Of a stretch of 64,000 bases of DNA, positions 20,921-32,950 are shown piece by piece. Origin of the DNA: Helicostylum pulchrum (Eukaryota > Mucoromycota > Mucoromycetes > Mucorales > Mucoraceae); NCBI GenBank assembly GCA_025677825.1, contig JAIXMO010000012.1, forward strand, positions 186,001-250,000, written 5' to 3'. The position numbers and the translations under genes were made by a program. The notes below the pieces were generated by a model that did not search any database, was not told where the DNA came from, and worked only from the letters and a program-made list of their open reading frames with translations. Each line of letters begins with the position of its first letter. Position 1 is the stretch's first letter.

Positions 20921-22255
20921 ATGGTCTACTCAATAACTTCTACAATAACTTTGATCCTTTCTGCTGCTGCCTTTGTTAGTGCTCAAACCACAACTAACAC
21001 TACCACCGCCACAGCAAGTGGCCCTCCTGCTCAAGTTTCTCCTGGTTGGCTTTCAACTGTTGTTCCATTATCTGGTAACGTGAAGACGTACCCTTCAGGT
21101 GTGATTCCTACGGGCCCTTTAGCTGCGCTTACCTTTAGCGCCGCAGGCTACCCCGAAGGCTGGAAATCTCCTCCTGCTACCAGCGCCGAAGTGCAAGCAG
21201 TAGTAAAAGCTATTGACTGGACACTTGTGCCTAATTCCGCGGTTCGCAAAGCAGATTCCAAAGGCGACATTACATTTACGGGTTACAGTTCAGACACGGA
21301 TCCAGATTGTTGGTGGAGTGCCAGTGGATGTGTCAAGTCCAAGAACCCATTGATCCCAGCCGATGCCTCTGCCTGCCCCAAAGCAGGCGATTGGGGTTTA
21401 ACCTACGACGACGGACCATTGACTGCCGACGATGCGGGAGAATGGGCCGAACCTCACCTTTACGATTTTTTGGCTCAGCAAAACCAAAAGGCGGGTCTCT
21501 TTTATATCGGATCCAATGTGATTGCTGCCCCAGCCGCAGCTCAGCGAGCCTTAGCGGATGGTCATACGCTTTGTGTACACACATGGTCTCATCCTGCCAT
21601 GACATCTCTTGCTAATGATAACGTCGTGGCTGAATTGTACTGGACTTTGAAGGCAATTAAAGAAGTTACTGGCGTTACTTCGAAATGCTGGAGGCCTCCT
21701 TATGGCGATGTCGATGATCGTGTTAGAGCAATCGCATGGCAAATGGGTCTTACCACCGTTCTTTGGGATCTTGATACCGATGATTGGAATATGCCCGGTG
21801 AAGGTGGAGGAAACTTGTCTCCTGAAACTGTAGACGGTTACTTTGAAGGCTGGATTGCAGCAAGAAAAAACGGCACTGATAACAAAACTGGTCATATGGT
21901 ACTTCAACACGAATTAAATAACGCCACTGTTTCTATGGCAGAAAAATGGCTCCCTAAAGTAAAGGAAGCATTCAATGTAGTTCCTTGGAACCAGTGTTTT
22001 GACATCTCTGAACCTTACTGGGAGACCAGCTTTGTATACCCTATCAGTAACGGAACTATTCCAGCAGGCAATGCAACTACTTCCTCTGCAATTCCTTCTG
22101 GTGTGCCTTCTTCTACAGATAGTGCTCCTGTGTCAAAAAAAAGTGATGTAACTTCAAATTCTGACGTTTCGCCTGAAAATTCTGCAATTCGCAACTTGCC
22201 AGTTTCAGTTTATGCCCCTGTTTTCCTTGGCGCGATTGTTGTTTTATTTATGTAA
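20921..22255 (+). CDS. Chitin deacetylase 2 (secreted, GPI-type)
   Basis: A single uninterrupted exon of 444 residues. I chose the ATG at 20921 because it begins a signal peptide (MVYSITSTITLILSAAAFVS). The CE4/NodB motifs are complete: TYDDGP (161-166) with the catalytic-base and metal-binding aspartates, HTWSH (220-224) with two metal histidines, RPPYGDVDDR (258-267), LWDLDTDDW, and LQHEL with His330. The C terminus is Ser/Thr-rich and ends in a hydrophobic stretch (VSVYAPVFLGAIVVLFM), typical of a GPI attachment signal. It deacetylates chitin at the wall to give chitosan. It is closely related to the deacetylase at 14771-16222 but lacks its intron. Third codon positions are more GC-rich than in neighbouring genes, which suggests strong expression. 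Confidence 0.95.
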   Translation: MVYSITSTITLILSAAAFVSAQTTTNTTTATASGPPAQVSPGWLSTVVPLSGNVKTYPSGVIPTGPLAALTFSAAGYPEGWKSPPATSAEVQAVVKAIDWTLVPNSAVRKADSKGDITFTGYSSDTDPDCWWSASGCVKSKNPLIPADASACPKAGDWGLTYDDGPLTADDAGEWAEPHLYDFLAQQNQKAGLFYIGSNVIAAPAAAQRALADGHTLCVHTWSHPAMTSLANDNVVAELYWTLKAIKEVTGVTSKCWRPPYGDVDDRVRAIAWQMGLTTVLWDLDTDDWNMPGEGGGNLSPETVDGYFEGWIAARKNGTDNKTGHMVLQHELNNATVSMAEKWLPKVKEAFNVVPWNQCFDISEPYWETSFVYPISNGTIPAGNATTSSAIPSGVPSSTDSAPVSKKSDVTSNSDVSPENSAIRNLPVSVYAPVFLGAIVVLFM

Positions 22256-23185
22256 CTTGAATAACTTTAATATTTACCTTTTCATTTCGTTACGCATACA
22301 CACTTTATTTATATTTTTTTTTCTTTCTTTTTTCCATCTAAATATCAATCTAAATATTTCATAATAAAAACTTGTTTTTTATATATACAGTCAAAATAAA
22401 AATAAAAGGTTAGTGTGTACGTAAAAAATGATTTTCATAATATTTTGCTTCTTTTGTGAAACACACAAAGTGATACCACTTTATAATTGCTTTAACCAAA
22501 TATACACAGATAAATACACTTAAGCTTGATGAGGTAGTATACTAGTTTTAAAAAAAGATTACTTTTTTTTAGATATCGTGTAATACATTTGCTTAACTAC
22601 TATTATCTCTCTCTCTTTCTGTGATCTTAAAAAAAGGTAAAATTATATACTAAAGGTTTCTCGGATCTTGTTATTATTTACTGTCAGTGATAAGCATAAT
22701 TGATAACAAAATCTATGTAATGTATCAGCCAATTGTATATTTGGAAAGTTAATCATGTGAGGTCATGTTTGCATTATTATATGGCTTATGCATGTGTAGT
22801 CGGGCTTGTTAATGGGGGATCGCGAAAGTATATGGTTGCAGCTAATATCCGAATAAGGTCAATTTGTAGAATAAAAATTAGAATGGATATAATATAAAAA
22901 TAAAGAGGAGTAACAAGATATTATTAGGTAAAAATTCTTATCTAGTAGTAGTATTGAGAGACTATAAGTGCTCCAGAGATAACTTGAAAAAAAAACTTAG
23001 AAGGTAGAATATCTAAGAAGTAGCTCAGGATCAATTTTTACGGTGATACGATAAGTCATAAGAAGTCAGATAAAATGAATATTTATAAAGGTAACTAGGA
23101 ATAATATTAAGTACTTTAAAAATTGTTCCAAATTTTAGTAAAAAGAAATCTTGTATACTGTAATAAAAAGAAATTTCTTATACTA
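22256..23185. other. Noncoding AT-rich region
   Basis: 3' flank of chitin deacetylase 2. Between about 23070 and 23220 short AAAAGAAAT-type blocks recur (near 23140, 23165 and 23190), a weak local repeat. No gene seen. Confidence 0.55.
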
Positions 23186-23189
23186 TAGT

Positions 23190-23943
23190 AAAAGAAATAA
23201 CGTGTACTATGGGACAATAAATATCGCGTATTAAAATATTTTTTATTAAACATATAGCATAATTGTCTTTTAAAGCCAGAAGAGAAGGAATTTGATTAAG
23301 GAGCGTACTGTACCAGCAAGTACAGTCGATTGTATATGGCACGTAACCATAACCCCATCCTATGACCAGAAGAGAAGAGAAGAAAGGCAATGATAAGAGG
23401 ATCCACCATATTAATACATTTTGAAACAGCTAGTTTCAATAACTCTACGTCCTCTTTTGTAGCACCACTGTTTTGCGTTGTGAATGCTGCTTCTTGATAC
23501 CAAACTTGTACCAAATTTGTTTTATCTTTAGCTTGATACGTTACCTCTATGAATTTGTCATCTAGAATTTTACATGCAAGAGACCGAACCAATTCATCAT
23601 GTACTATTTGTTATATGTATACTAAAATCTACCGCCTTTTTTTTAGTATATATCGTTGTTCGAATTACCTTTGTCGCTATCATCTACAATGTCTTCTTTG
23701 GCACTTTTAACTTGTTCTTCTTCTACAATATCTTCTTCGACGCTGTCCACTTGTTCTTCTACATGGCTACTGTTACTATATGATTCTACTTCCTCAAAAG
23801 CTGTCTCTCTCAGAATCCTTTTCTTTGTGAGCGGATTGTCATAAAATGTGATCAAGTTAGAGCAATACGTAGAAAAACGGCGGCCATTAGCCTTGTCATC
23901 AGATCCTGCTTCGGTTTGAATTGTTTGCAAAGTTTGTTTTTAG
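23190..23943 (-). pseudogene. Fragmentary member of the expanded ORF family
   Basis: Minus-strand blocks read TYCSNLITFYDNPLTKKRIL and an acidic low-complexity stretch (VEEQVDSVEEDIVEEEQ) at 23643-23930. In another frame at 23296-23592 they read ACKILDDKFIEVTYQAKDKT, VQVWYQEAAFTTQNSGATKE and KLAVSKCINMVDPLI. The shared INMVDPLI motif links it to the broken ORF at 18651. The sequence after that motif is not coding, so the 3' part is lost. A cassette copy lies upstream on the same strand (24325-24770). Function unknown. Confidence 0.55.
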
Positions 23944-24324
23944 CGATGTTAAAAACAAAGAACCGTTTTCTTCCCGCATACCGTTGTTTTCATCAAAGTA
24001 TATATCAACGAGCTTTTCGACATTACTCCAATCTTTTACCTTTCTAAAAATTCACTGTTGATATGCATTCCAAAAGGTTTAAAACTATTATTTTTATCTA
24101 AGCTTTTACTTTATACGATTTACTGCATGACCCTTTCTCTTCTAAGTATCACTTTGTCTGATTATCCCCTTGTTTTAATAACATTGTTTGATGTTTATTC
24201 CCGAGCTGTACCAGTACGTTGATGCGAGCTCAACACAGTATTTCCTCTTAGGTACTGTAATTTTGGTCTTAGTGGTCTTGACATTGTCATCAGGAAATGA
24301 AAAAAAAAACATGACTAAAGTAAG

Positions 24325-24770
24325 GGCCCCCATTCCATATCTACGGTTTGGTTTCTAGATTTAGAAAAAAATACGTGGATTAGAATGAAATAAAAAGCAA
24401 GTCTGTGACATTTATTGGGAAGTACACGTACCTTTAATAATAGCCATTTTTTTTTCTTTATTTTTCGTTCAATAAGATGCGTGCATAAGCTAGCACAAGA
24501 TCATGAGTTCCGCTAAATTTACTTTTTTTTTCAGCTCTAAAAAAAAGGCAGCATAATGAATATACGATATAAACTCTATTAAAAAGCACACATATAATAA
24601 AAAATTTACTGATGGTGGTATGCATTGTAATAAAGATAAAGAGGAAGAAAAGTGATTTATCTAACTATTCTAAAAACCAAATAAATACGTCTTGGGTTGA
24701 TAAAATGGATGGTCACTTCTATTCATGTGATCTATTTCATCAATTTTACGTACACTTAAGCAAATTGGTA
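24325..24770 (-). repeat. Dispersed cassette, copy C (core in orientation I)
   Basis: Read on the minus strand it gives CATTTTATCAACCCAAGACG, an ATGCATACCACCATC segment, TTTTTTTTAGAGCTGAAAAA, AAATTTAGCGGAACTCATGA, then CTAATCCACGTATTTTTTTC and AGAAACCAAACCGTAGATAT. The last block is almost identical to 37855-37890, which extends the cassette boundary further than copy A shows. Confidence 0.8.
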
Positions 24771-25621
24771 TCAGTAGATGTTTTCACCTTATAGCACATG
24801 TAATGTGTAAATAGCTCCCAGTTCCTCAATGTCTGTCGTTTATTGGCTAAATTACCTTTTTTCTAACCGTAGGCTTGTAGAGAGGGCCCTTTCTTTACAT
24901 AAAAATGCAGCGCATGATCTTTATTTATTACAAAACGCATGCGTATATTATATATCATGGATTTAAACGCCGGAACGTAATCTTTTAATATAAAAAAAGC
25001 ACACTTTTCATCTTACAAAGAGGTTTGTAATAAAGAAGCCAATGCTGGAGGCGTCACTTTGATTTAGCCGAGAGAAAAAAATTATATATGAAAAGTGGAA
25101 ATCATATCATAAAAGATTGTAATGGTCTCAAAGCCCATAGGGCGACGCTGCTTCGTGAACACAGCGAACGAAAAAAAGTCTAATGAATTACAAAAGGTAC
25201 CAAAAACAAACCATCGGAGCTTACAAAAAAGTCGATTAAATAGTATTTTGGTTAGAAAGTACAAATAAGACTCTGTTTGCATGTGATACGTACATCTGAC
25301 GAAATTACGTCGAATTTATAACACTTTGCAGTTTTTTAATGTACGTATTGTGTAATTTTAATTAGTTCAAAGTGTTCAAAAAGATACTGCGTAGTATGTA
25401 CGATGATATATCGTAAAGCGTATTATTTTTTTGAATCCAATAAATTTGTACCGTATCAATTAACTCTCAAAAAAAACAGCATAAAAAAAATTGTACCCTT
25501 TGTCTTGGTAGAAAAAAAAGCTGAGTAATATGTAACAAATGAAAGAGTGTTTTTTTATAAACAAAGGATGTCAGAGCGATAATAAAGGGGGGTATATTTT
25601 TTGTTTGTTATGTTACAGTTA
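24771..25621. other. Noncoding AT-rich region
   Basis: Only short open frames (for example 25082-25282) without recognisable content. It forms the 3' flank of the small secreted protein gene on the minus strand. Confidence 0.55.
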
Positions 25622-26142
25622 TTATGTTATATTGATGATAGGAGAAACTTCGTGATAAAAGAACCCTATACCAATTTGGTATTTTCCAGTAGGTACATGT
25701 TCGTCAATAGTCCATATATATGTATAGTCAAGTACTGAAACATCTGCGCTAACGGTATACGAGTACAGTTCTGTACGTGGTGAGTCAGGTACCAATAATC
25801 CAACTAAAAGTTAGAAACAGAATGTTAGTGTACAAAGTCAATGCGTATATATTCATTTATTTTACTTACGATCAGTTTTTGAGGTTCTAGCGGAAGCATA
25901 ACCGTATAATGGAAATCGTAAGCCTGGTGAAAGTGTCCTATTTGATTGAGAAATATATTTTTTTTAAAAAAAAGACAACATCAAAATGTATTTGTGAAGT
26001 ATTACCAAGTAATATGAACAGTGTCGCCTCGTTTCAATTCGGTTTTATCAACTGACACAGTAAAAGGAGCATTCTTCTCTCCTAAATAACATACTACGCT
26101 TGTAACAAAGAGCAGCAGTATAGAAATAAATAGGAACTTCAT
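25622..26142 (-). CDS. Small secreted protein, Kre9/Knh1-like N-terminal module
   Basis: Three exons (26006-26142, 25870-25937, 25622-25803) with introns of 68 and 66 bases encode 128 residues. Each exon is short, so open frames alone do not reveal the gene. Residues 1-19 (MKFLFISILLLFVTSVVCY) are a signal peptide. The mature part starts FTVSVDKTELKRGDTVHITW, the strand-turn-strand pattern of the fungal Kre9/Knh1 and Ser-Thr-rich GPI protein domain, and continues TLSPGLRFPLYGYASARTSK and YTYIWTIDEHVPTGKYQIGI. There is no Ser/Thr-rich tail or GPI signal, so it should be freely secreted or wall-bound. A role in cell-wall beta-glucan assembly is suggested only by the domain likeness. Confidence 0.78.
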
Positions 26143-27589
26143 TTGTAAAAAAAAAACAGAGAAGAAACGAAAGAAAATAATGCAAAAAGACTTTTTAAGT
26201 ATTTAAACAAAAACAAAAAAAAATGCTGTCATTTGTATGTATACTCTTTATACCTTACTAAAGTAACTTCTTATTTATATTACGAAATAGTTTCGTAATT
26301 GAAAAGCATAGAACCCGCGGTTCATTGATAAACAATTGCGGCATAAAAAGCATATCTTAAAAAAATAAGAGGGGGAGTGGAACAAGTTACACGAACAAAA
26401 CTATCAAAGATGTTTCAAAAAAAAAGCTGGGGTAAAAATATACAGTGGGAACAATAAAACCGGAAAATAAGCTTGATTTACCTGTTTGCTAACGAAAATA
26501 TTGAGTGCATCCGCTGTTAGTTTAGAATAACCCAGTAAATTAGATGCTGCAATGAATAAAACTACAAAGCTGGTTTTATTTAATGGCTGAAAAATGATAT
26601 GTGTAAAACTGGCGTATTAATTTAAGTCAATTACATGATTTATTACAACCTGCATCGAATTTTCTATACGTAGCACCGTCGAATCTAATGAATCTTTCCA
26701 AGTAGATATAACGATGCGAGATTTTCCGCTTGGCGTAAAATAACATTACAATGGTGGTGTAAGATGGCTTTAATATGCAAAGATGCCTCGTATATTTTAA
26801 AATAGCCAGTAACAATACATCACGCATTATTCTCGAAAGAAAAAATATAACTTGAAGTGTCCTTTTGTTTCAATAAATCAGAAAGAACGTGTACAAGTAT
26901 CAATTGAACGACTACGCTTGTAATTAATTTACACTGTATTTTTTTTTTCAGGCTCGAATGCATATGATGCTTCCTGCTCTCTTCTTTCACTAGAAATATT
27001 GATTACAAGTCTAGCGCTCGTCTACGTTTGGTTTAGCTCTGTATCCCCTTCCACTGCCTCAATGTATGGTTTATGTCATGAAACGAATAATTTATGAACT
27101 TTGGTATTGCGAATGGAATTTTCACAGATGAAATTATTTGGATTAGCCTAAAAAGTCACAGGCATCATGATGGTACAGTCGTTCTAAATAGTGTATTTGA
27201 CTCTAAAGTTGAGTCTATAAGTGTACAATCAGGTGTAATGTTTTTACATTGCTTTAATAAAAAGGTTTCTTAGCAATGACGCCATCGTAGTTACAAAATG
27301 TTACTAGCGTGTGGGACATAATACACGACATTAAAAAAAGAATCTTAAAAGTAATTACTTGATTTTCGCAAAAAAAAAAAAAAAAAGATATTTTTTAAAA
27401 AAAATATGATATACATTTTTATTATTGTCAAGAAAATTATTATTATTAAAAAAAAAGGAATTAGGGGAGGTAAATATTAAAAAAGAAGCTATAGCTAAGA
27501 GGAGGGGGTTGGGGGATCGTAACAATATTATAATTGTTTATCAGATTTTTTTTTTTTGTACAATGTGGTTTGTATTTTTTTGTTTTGTT
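26143..27589. other. Noncoding AT-rich region
   Basis: No supported open frame. A purine/A-rich stretch at about 27370-27500 lies just downstream of the glycosyltransferase stop on the minus strand. I saw no cassette copy here. Confidence 0.55.
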
Positions 27590-29447
27590 TTACTCTTCAT
27601 CAAAGAACTTTTCAGCAACGATGTACTCATTGTTTGTCTTGTAGAGACGCTTAATACTAGCGATAGTAGAGGGTATGGTCAAGAAAGCCCAAGCTGCAAC
27701 AGGCAAAGAGATGTAATCAAACATGTTACGCCAAGTACGAGTGTGTGACTTGTGATAGAGTTCCCGATCAACCACCCGATGAAGTACCTCGTATACTGCT
27801 AACGTACCAAACAAAGGAAACGGTAAAAGCACAGTGATTACTCTAACAACGTTCCACAAATTGGAATAAAACTCGGAGGTGAGGATAGGGTTATCTTCAG
27901 GTTGAACAAACGCCGAAAAACTACTTGGAGGAAACAGAATAAACTGCATCAAAGGCACTGCTGCAAACATAAGCCAACCTGAAGTGACAGGAATCAGATG
28001 AGCCTCCATGACTTTAATACTAATGACCAGCTTATCCAACCAAAAGTTTGGTGCTGCATATATCGATGTCTTCTTAGAAGCAAATACATGACCAGCATCA
28101 ATTGTGTCTTTTACTCCAAACGCATTTCGTAATGTGTAGGCTAAATCAGCTACTCCGTTATAATGTCTCTTGGCTTGAACAAATCTGGCATTCATGCTAG
28201 AAAAGTAACCATCGCTTTGAACATTGGTCAAGTTAATAGGCACAAAGATGGGACAACAGCGAGCAAGTCCGTCTGTTTTGAAAAAGCATTTTAACATCAT
28301 GTGCATATCTTCTCCGACTGCATCTGCGTCTGTATCCCAATAACCAACTCTTTCTGCCAAAACCATACTGAGACTGTAAGTAGAACAAGGGAAAGCCAAT
28401 CCACGACTATTACTTAAACTAGACATTACCATAGCTGACCATGTAATATCGGTCATTCTAACCGCTGCTGGTACATCAAAGCAATTACGAGAAAAGAAAA
28501 TAGGTGGAGCAAATAATAAAAAGTAAGGGTCTTCAGCTTGAGTAAATGATTTCTCAACCTAAAAAAAAAGGGTTATTATACACAATAAAAAAAGGGGGAG
28601 GGGAGAAAGAAAAAAAAACTTACTTCTTTGACATATAATTCAGGAATAGAAGAATCCGAATCAGAAACAGTGATTACAACTCTTCTTCTATCAATACCAT
28701 GTTGAATCATTTGAGCACAGCCGTGTCTAGCAGCAAAAGAAACATTTGAACCTTTACCACGAGCTTCACCGGGAATATCAGCAGGATGAGCAGTTACAAT
28801 AAAATGAAGAAAACTATCCTTGAAATATTCAGTTAAACTATTAGCTTTAGCTTCATGATTTAACTCGGCAGCTTCCATAGCCAAGATGATGACATAGTTA
28901 GTTTGAGCATTCCTATTAATGAGAAAAAAAGGTTTTTAGTAACAAAACCCCTTTTAAAAACATCTTCTTTTTCTTTTTTCTCCTGTAAATATATCACTTA
29001 CTTATGATTGGCTATACGTTTGATAGTATCTCTCAAGAGAGCTTCAGGTTCTGCATAATTAGGTACGATAAAGGCATGAATAAAGTGAGAATCATCATAT
29101 AATTTGAGTGAAGTTTCCATATCTTCCAATTCTTGATCAGTAGAGGTGATTCTCTCACGAGTGGAGTTTTTATTGACGTTTACGTTGTTTATCTTGTCTC
29201 CTTCTTCTTCTTCAGTGACAGAACGTTGATTCCAAGCACGAATATTTTTCTTCATCTTTGTTGCCGTAATGTAAAACTTGAAGAGATGGCTAACTTGCGT
29301 ATATAAAAACACGGTAAAGTACACCAGTAAAAAACAAATGTATGTCCTAGGGATCAAAAGAGGTCCCAAAGGTAGCAAAAGAACAGATCCTAAAGCTGCC
29401 ATAGGAGCAACCAACTCAAATGGATAGTTTAATAAGGATGCCTTCAT
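27590..29447 (-). CDS. Membrane glycosyltransferase, family 2
   Basis: Three exons (29002-29447, 28624-28912, 27590-28558) encode 567 residues. Two N-terminal membrane spans (about residues 15-60) precede a cytosolic GT2 domain starting FIVPNYAEPEALLRDTIKRI. Acidic motifs include ITVSDSDSSIPE (DXD-like metal/nucleotide site), and GYWDTDADAVGEDMHMMLKC holds the ED acceptor-side motif. At least two more hydrophobic spans follow (LIPVTSGWLMFAAVPLMQFI, VVRVITVLLPFPLFGTLAVY) and a cytosolic tail ends KFFDEE. The architecture matches processive GT2 enzymes related to chitin and hyaluronan synthases, though the QXXRW motif of those enzymes is not evident. The sugar and acceptor are unknown. A wall polysaccharide or capsule-like product is inference. 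The exon 1 donor has two options (GTAAGT at 29001 keeps phase). Confidence 0.85.
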
Positions 29448-30361
29448 TATTAACTTTATACAAGAAGGAAAAAGTAATGAAAAAGAGGAACAACAAAAAA
29501 AAAAGTAGAAAATAAAATTGATGTGTCTTATTTTAAACCCATTTGAAAGAGGACAGTGTGTTACCCCATCTTTTATAATACATCCATTTTAAGTAAATAG
29601 CGCATCTTGTTAAACTTTTATTATAATTTACTGTAAACTTTTTTTAATTAAACAATTTTGTATAATATATCTTTTTTTTTCATTACTATGATATCTTTAT
29701 ATTCTGCTTTATACATCAGAATAATAAGGTAAAAGAAAAAGAAAAGGTACATTTGCTAGAAGAACTAAAATGCCATTGGTGTAACATTGATAGAGAAAAA
29801 GTTTACAGCTAAGTATGAAACGTTGTACTTTTCATTGGTTTGTCCTTAAAAAGATCCGTAGCCATTTTTTGTTGGATAGACTAACTAATGATATGCGAAA
29901 TGACGGTTACAAATAATGACGATGACAACATTCTCGTAATGATACATGCATACGTTTTATAGAAGGGAAAAACTATGCTTTAATTGATATATGTCTTGGC
30001 AAAATAAGTTTCATCATTTTTCCTTTTTTTAAATCAAAAAGATCTTTGTCTTTTTCAGTGATCGTAAAATATAAATAGACATGTAGAAAAAGCCTCAAAG
30101 TTTTTTTTTTTTTTTTTTCTGTTCCTTTTTTTTCAGCCACGCTTATTTACTTTACGTTTGTAATTAACCAGCCATACTTCAAACGTTAATTGATGTAAAA
30201 ACGTAAAATAACTCCTTTTTTGCAAAGAAAGTAGTAGTACAAAAAAAAAGGATTTGTGATTTTTTACTGTTTATTTTTTTATTACACAAAAAAAAAGCTA
30301 ACCAAAGTGTGTGATGTAAAGTATATATACAAATATTTTTTTTATTCCTGTCTAGTAACCA
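29448..30361. other. Intergenic region between glycosyltransferase and RIO1
   Basis: Promoter side of the glycosyltransferase and 3' side of RIO1. Contains an 18-base T run near 30101. No gene seen. Confidence 0.6.
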
Positions 30362-32182
30362 CTATTTCTTCTTTTTACAACTTGTCTTGATTTTTCTCTT
30401 CTTTTCAGCCTTGGGAAGTTTGTGTTTTCTACGCTCTCTTGCTTCTTCCTTAGTCTTCTTCTTTCTATCTTTCTTATCATCTTTATCTTCATTCTTTTTT
30501 CCTCTAGGAACTCTAGGCTTTCGTTCACCATTTTCATCTTCTGAATCATCATCAGAATTATCTTCGTCGTTACTATCTTCATCACTATTTGATTCACCAT
30601 CTTCTTGATCAGATTCAATTTCCAATTGCTTCATAGAAGCTGTGACACCAGTACCAAGTAAATCAGCATAAACCAAGTTTTTACCACCACCTTCTTCTAC
30701 AATTAAAGTATCTCTATCAATATCAATGACTTCGTCTAATGTAGTTGGTATATAAGACTTCATAAAGATTTCATCTTCAATCGTATTAATTTCAAGGTTA
30801 GGATTAGCGTTCATTTCTTCTTGAATGCTTTCTAAACGAGCATCGACAACTTCGTCTTCGTTACTGAACGAAACATCCGTGACAAATTTAAATAATTCCA
30901 TAATACTCATCACTCTAACTCCCTTTTTGGCGAAATAATCGGTAACATTTGAAAGATCCTTTCTTAAAAATTCAGAAGCATGAGGATGATCGTGTTCAAC
31001 AGACTGAGAGACATCGATAATATACAATTTACGTGAATGGTACCTTAAAAAAAAATTAAAAAATCAGTCTACCTGTACAAAAAATAACTATTACTTTGCA
31101 ACCTTATACTTACAAGATATTATATTCACTTAAATCAGCATGTACCAATTTACAAACTTGATACATGGTACGAACATTCTTAACCAATTGATAATAAAGA
31201 GCAGGATATTTAGAAGTTTCAATCTGAGCATCCTTCAACCTAGGATAAGCCCAACCATTTTTATCACCCAAGAACTCCATGACCAAAACGTGCATTCTTA
31301 AAATAATAGCTGTAGGAGAAGGAATACCAGCTTGTTGAATACGCTTTAAATTACGCATTTCCTTTTCTGCCCAAACCTTGACCATCTTTCTAGGATTCGA
31401 CTTGGAGTACCCGTGTCTGAAACGGAACTCACCAGTGACATAACGATCACGATCCTTAAATGTCAAAATAGACGTCTTGTAGACCTTGATAGCTCTGTGC
31501 TCACCGTCTTCGGTCATGGCGTGATACACATTGGCTTCTTTACCCGTACTGATACACCCGTTAATTTCATAAAAGATACCACGATTCAACATTTTGAAAA
31601 GAATAATACGTGTACGAGGATCAAGTACTTGCTCAACTGTAGCACGATCAGATTTATCCTTTTGCGTAGTTTTGTCTCCACTAGCCTTCTTGGAACTCAA
31701 TTTAATATCACTTGCAACAGAAGATGAAATCTTGGTGGGGTTGTAGTCTTCGCCAATATGAATACGACTAGCAAAATGCCCCAAACTATCAATTTGACTT
31801 TCCAACATTTGCTTCTTTTCAGAAGTAGCTGTGTTTACTGCTTCTTCAGCAGCAGGACGACGGATAGGTGCGGGTGCGAGCTTTCGGTTGACAGCAGGTG
31901 CAGGTTTATCGGCCGAATTCGTAGGAGCAACTTGTTGACGAAGCTTATTATACTGTTTAGTGAAATCTTTATTTAGAAGAGAAAATAGGTTAGATAAAAA
32001 AACCTAAACAAAAAAGATATATAAAAAAATTTACCTCCTGTGGCATCATCCCACATGTCAGTGTCATTAAGTTCATCGTCGAGATAATCGTCATAATCAT
32101 CATAATCCTCATACTCCTCGACAGGTTGATCAACAACTGTCTCTGGTTGAATAGTTGCTTCTTGTTCTTTTAAATCAGACAT
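30362..32182 (-). CDS. RIO1: RIO1-type serine/threonine kinase
   Basis: Three exons (32035-32182, 31114-31966, 30362-31043) encode 560 residues. An acidic, tyrosine-rich N terminus is followed by the RIO kinase domain: the P-loop STGKEANVY (189-197), lysine in AIKVYK, a flexible loop with RFRHGYSKSNPRKMVKVWAE, the catalytic loop HADLSEYN (325-332) and metal-binding Asp344 in IIDVSQSVEHDHPHA. The C terminus is acidic then strongly basic (KKTKEEARERRKHKLPKAEK), typical of Rio1 nuclear localisation sequences. RIO1 acts as an ATPase/kinase on cytoplasmic pre-40S ribosomes in late 20S rRNA processing, and in yeast also affects the cell cycle. All kinase motifs are intact. Confidence 0.97.
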
Positions 32183-32950
32183 TGTATCCCTTAAGAAAAG
32201 AATTGATTATTCATTACTGGAAAAAAACTCTATTAAAAAAACTGAGCCAAGCCACTGGAAAAGGGATCGGTATCTGAACTGTTTCAGTAGTGTAGATCTA
32301 TCAAGCAAAAAGGCATTTACTGAGTGTATTACTTTGTCATTTATCAGTCATTAAGTCTATAACTTATTTAAAGAATAGCCTGTAACAGTACCTTCAGAGG
32401 AAGTATTTTTTGATTGCCAAAATCAATTTAATACGAAAAAGAATATCCATACCTTTTGAGATATAGAAAATCGTCTTTTTGGAAAATGAAATCGTGATAC
32501 ACGTTCATGCATGAAATTAGTTGGAACAATAAGTACAGGTATGTGTATATGATATGATTAACAAACCTTTAAGTAAAAACAGCATGTTAAATAAATTGTA
32601 AATTAACCAATTTAATAAATAAGTTTTTTCTTTTTTTTTTTCCCCCTTTTTCTTCTTCATTTATTTTATGTCTGTACAAAAGAATACAGTTTTTCTTGGA
32701 GTAGCCGTCGTCCATAAGACGCAACACTTTTTGAACATTTATCGAGATTCTCTCACAAAAGCACACACTCCCCTCGACTGCTTCGATGTACGAGCTCCAA
32801 AAGCCAATACACGAAGCGCTTGAACAAGAAAGATTGATTAAATAGTCATTGACTATATTCATCAAAAAAGTTCTAAAAGTAGGCATAACTATCTAAGTTT
32901 GAACCGAAAAGAAAGTATTTTGCTAACTTCTGTAAAAAGGACTTTTCGCG
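32183..32950. other. Intergenic region with a cassette remnant
   Basis: Promoter side of RIO1. At about 32655-32760 the sequence ATGTCTGTACAAAAGAATAC followed by AGTTTTTCTTGGAGTAGCCG resembles the core of the dispersed cassette in the plus-strand orientation seen at 56.05 kb (diverged copy G, lying on the minus strand). The rest is noncoding. Confidence 0.45.

Noticed and set aside
21333..21910. Minus-strand open frames inside chitin deacetylase 2
   Set aside because: They overlap the complete CE4 catalytic domain on the plus strand and are frame shadows of its GC-richer codons.
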